A DNA stretch of 64,000 bases from Arion vulgaris. Lineage: Eukaryota > Mollusca > Gastropoda > Stylommatophora > Arionidae. Shown here one piece after another: positions 63,991 through 64,000 of the stretch. Under the pieces are notes generated by a model. That model saw only the letters and a list, made by a program, of their open reading frames with translations, was not told where the DNA came from and did not search any database. The first letter of the stretch is position 1. Every line of letters begins with the position of its first letter. Position numbers and translations under genes: made by a program. The stretch covers positions 4,940,001 to 5,004,000 of the forward strand of contig CM036760.1 in the NCBI GenBank assembly GCA_020796225.1, in the 5' to 3' direction.

Positions 63991-64000
63991 TTATACAGAA

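Overview
This 64 kb window looks like AT-rich, gene-poor DNA from an animal, most likely an invertebrate. The evidence is many decayed non-LTR retrotransposon (LINE) tails, several tRNA-headed SINE families, TIR-type MITEs and over twenty minisatellite or microsatellite arrays. I see no operons, no intact host gene, no rRNA, no CRISPR and no convincing functional tRNA. A lophotrochozoan such as a mollusc would fit the mix of RTE-like and jockey/CR1-like elements, but the species cannot be fixed from the sequence.

I use working names. LINE-A to LINE-I are RT or RT C-terminal families, separated by their tail peptides; most are RTE-like and end in GAA, TTAG or GATGAT tails. A separate jockey/CR1-like group is represented by RNase H domains plus a C-terminal Cys/His region. 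SINE-A, S, U, V and W have tRNA-like heads. X, X-long, Xb and Xc are GAA-tailed non-autonomous elements. M, Y and Z are TIR MITEs. T, N and P are short dispersed repeats.

Layout. 1-5 kb: SINE/LINE debris and a large 16-bp array. 5-15 kb: LINE tails, two TA-type MITEs and X elements. 15-18 kb: a LINE-E copy whose RT region is blown up into a 48-bp array. 19-23 kb: a 19-bp array with a repeated LINE-A segment. 23.8-25.5 kb: a nested stack (LINE-D and X-long inside LINE-E, each with target-site duplications). 26-30 kb: a very uniform 25-bp array, SINEs, and a LINE-B copy bounded by an inverted repeat. 32-38 kb: LINE tails, a fold-back structure and a 19-bp array. 39-45 kb: an AGT/AGC tract, RNase H domains and a GGAT array. 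46-52.5 kb: 35-, 39- and 41-bp arrays. 54-56.6 kb: RNase H with 57-bp and 24-bp arrays, the latter split by a LINE-A copy. 58-60 kb: a decayed ~185-bp satellite carrying four insertions. 60-61 kb: the best RT copy, with an FADD motif.

Two themes stand out. First, at least six minisatellites are amplifications of short segments inside LINE copies, so LINE sequence seems to be a recurrent seed for tandem arrays. Second, five arrays contain an internal 'ghost' of their own flanking unique sequence blended with repeat units. That pattern is more like a consensus error caused by array-length differences between reads or haplotypes than like biology, and exact sequence or copy number there should not be trusted. 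Family assignments rest on reading motifs and comparing copies within the window; no database search was possible.
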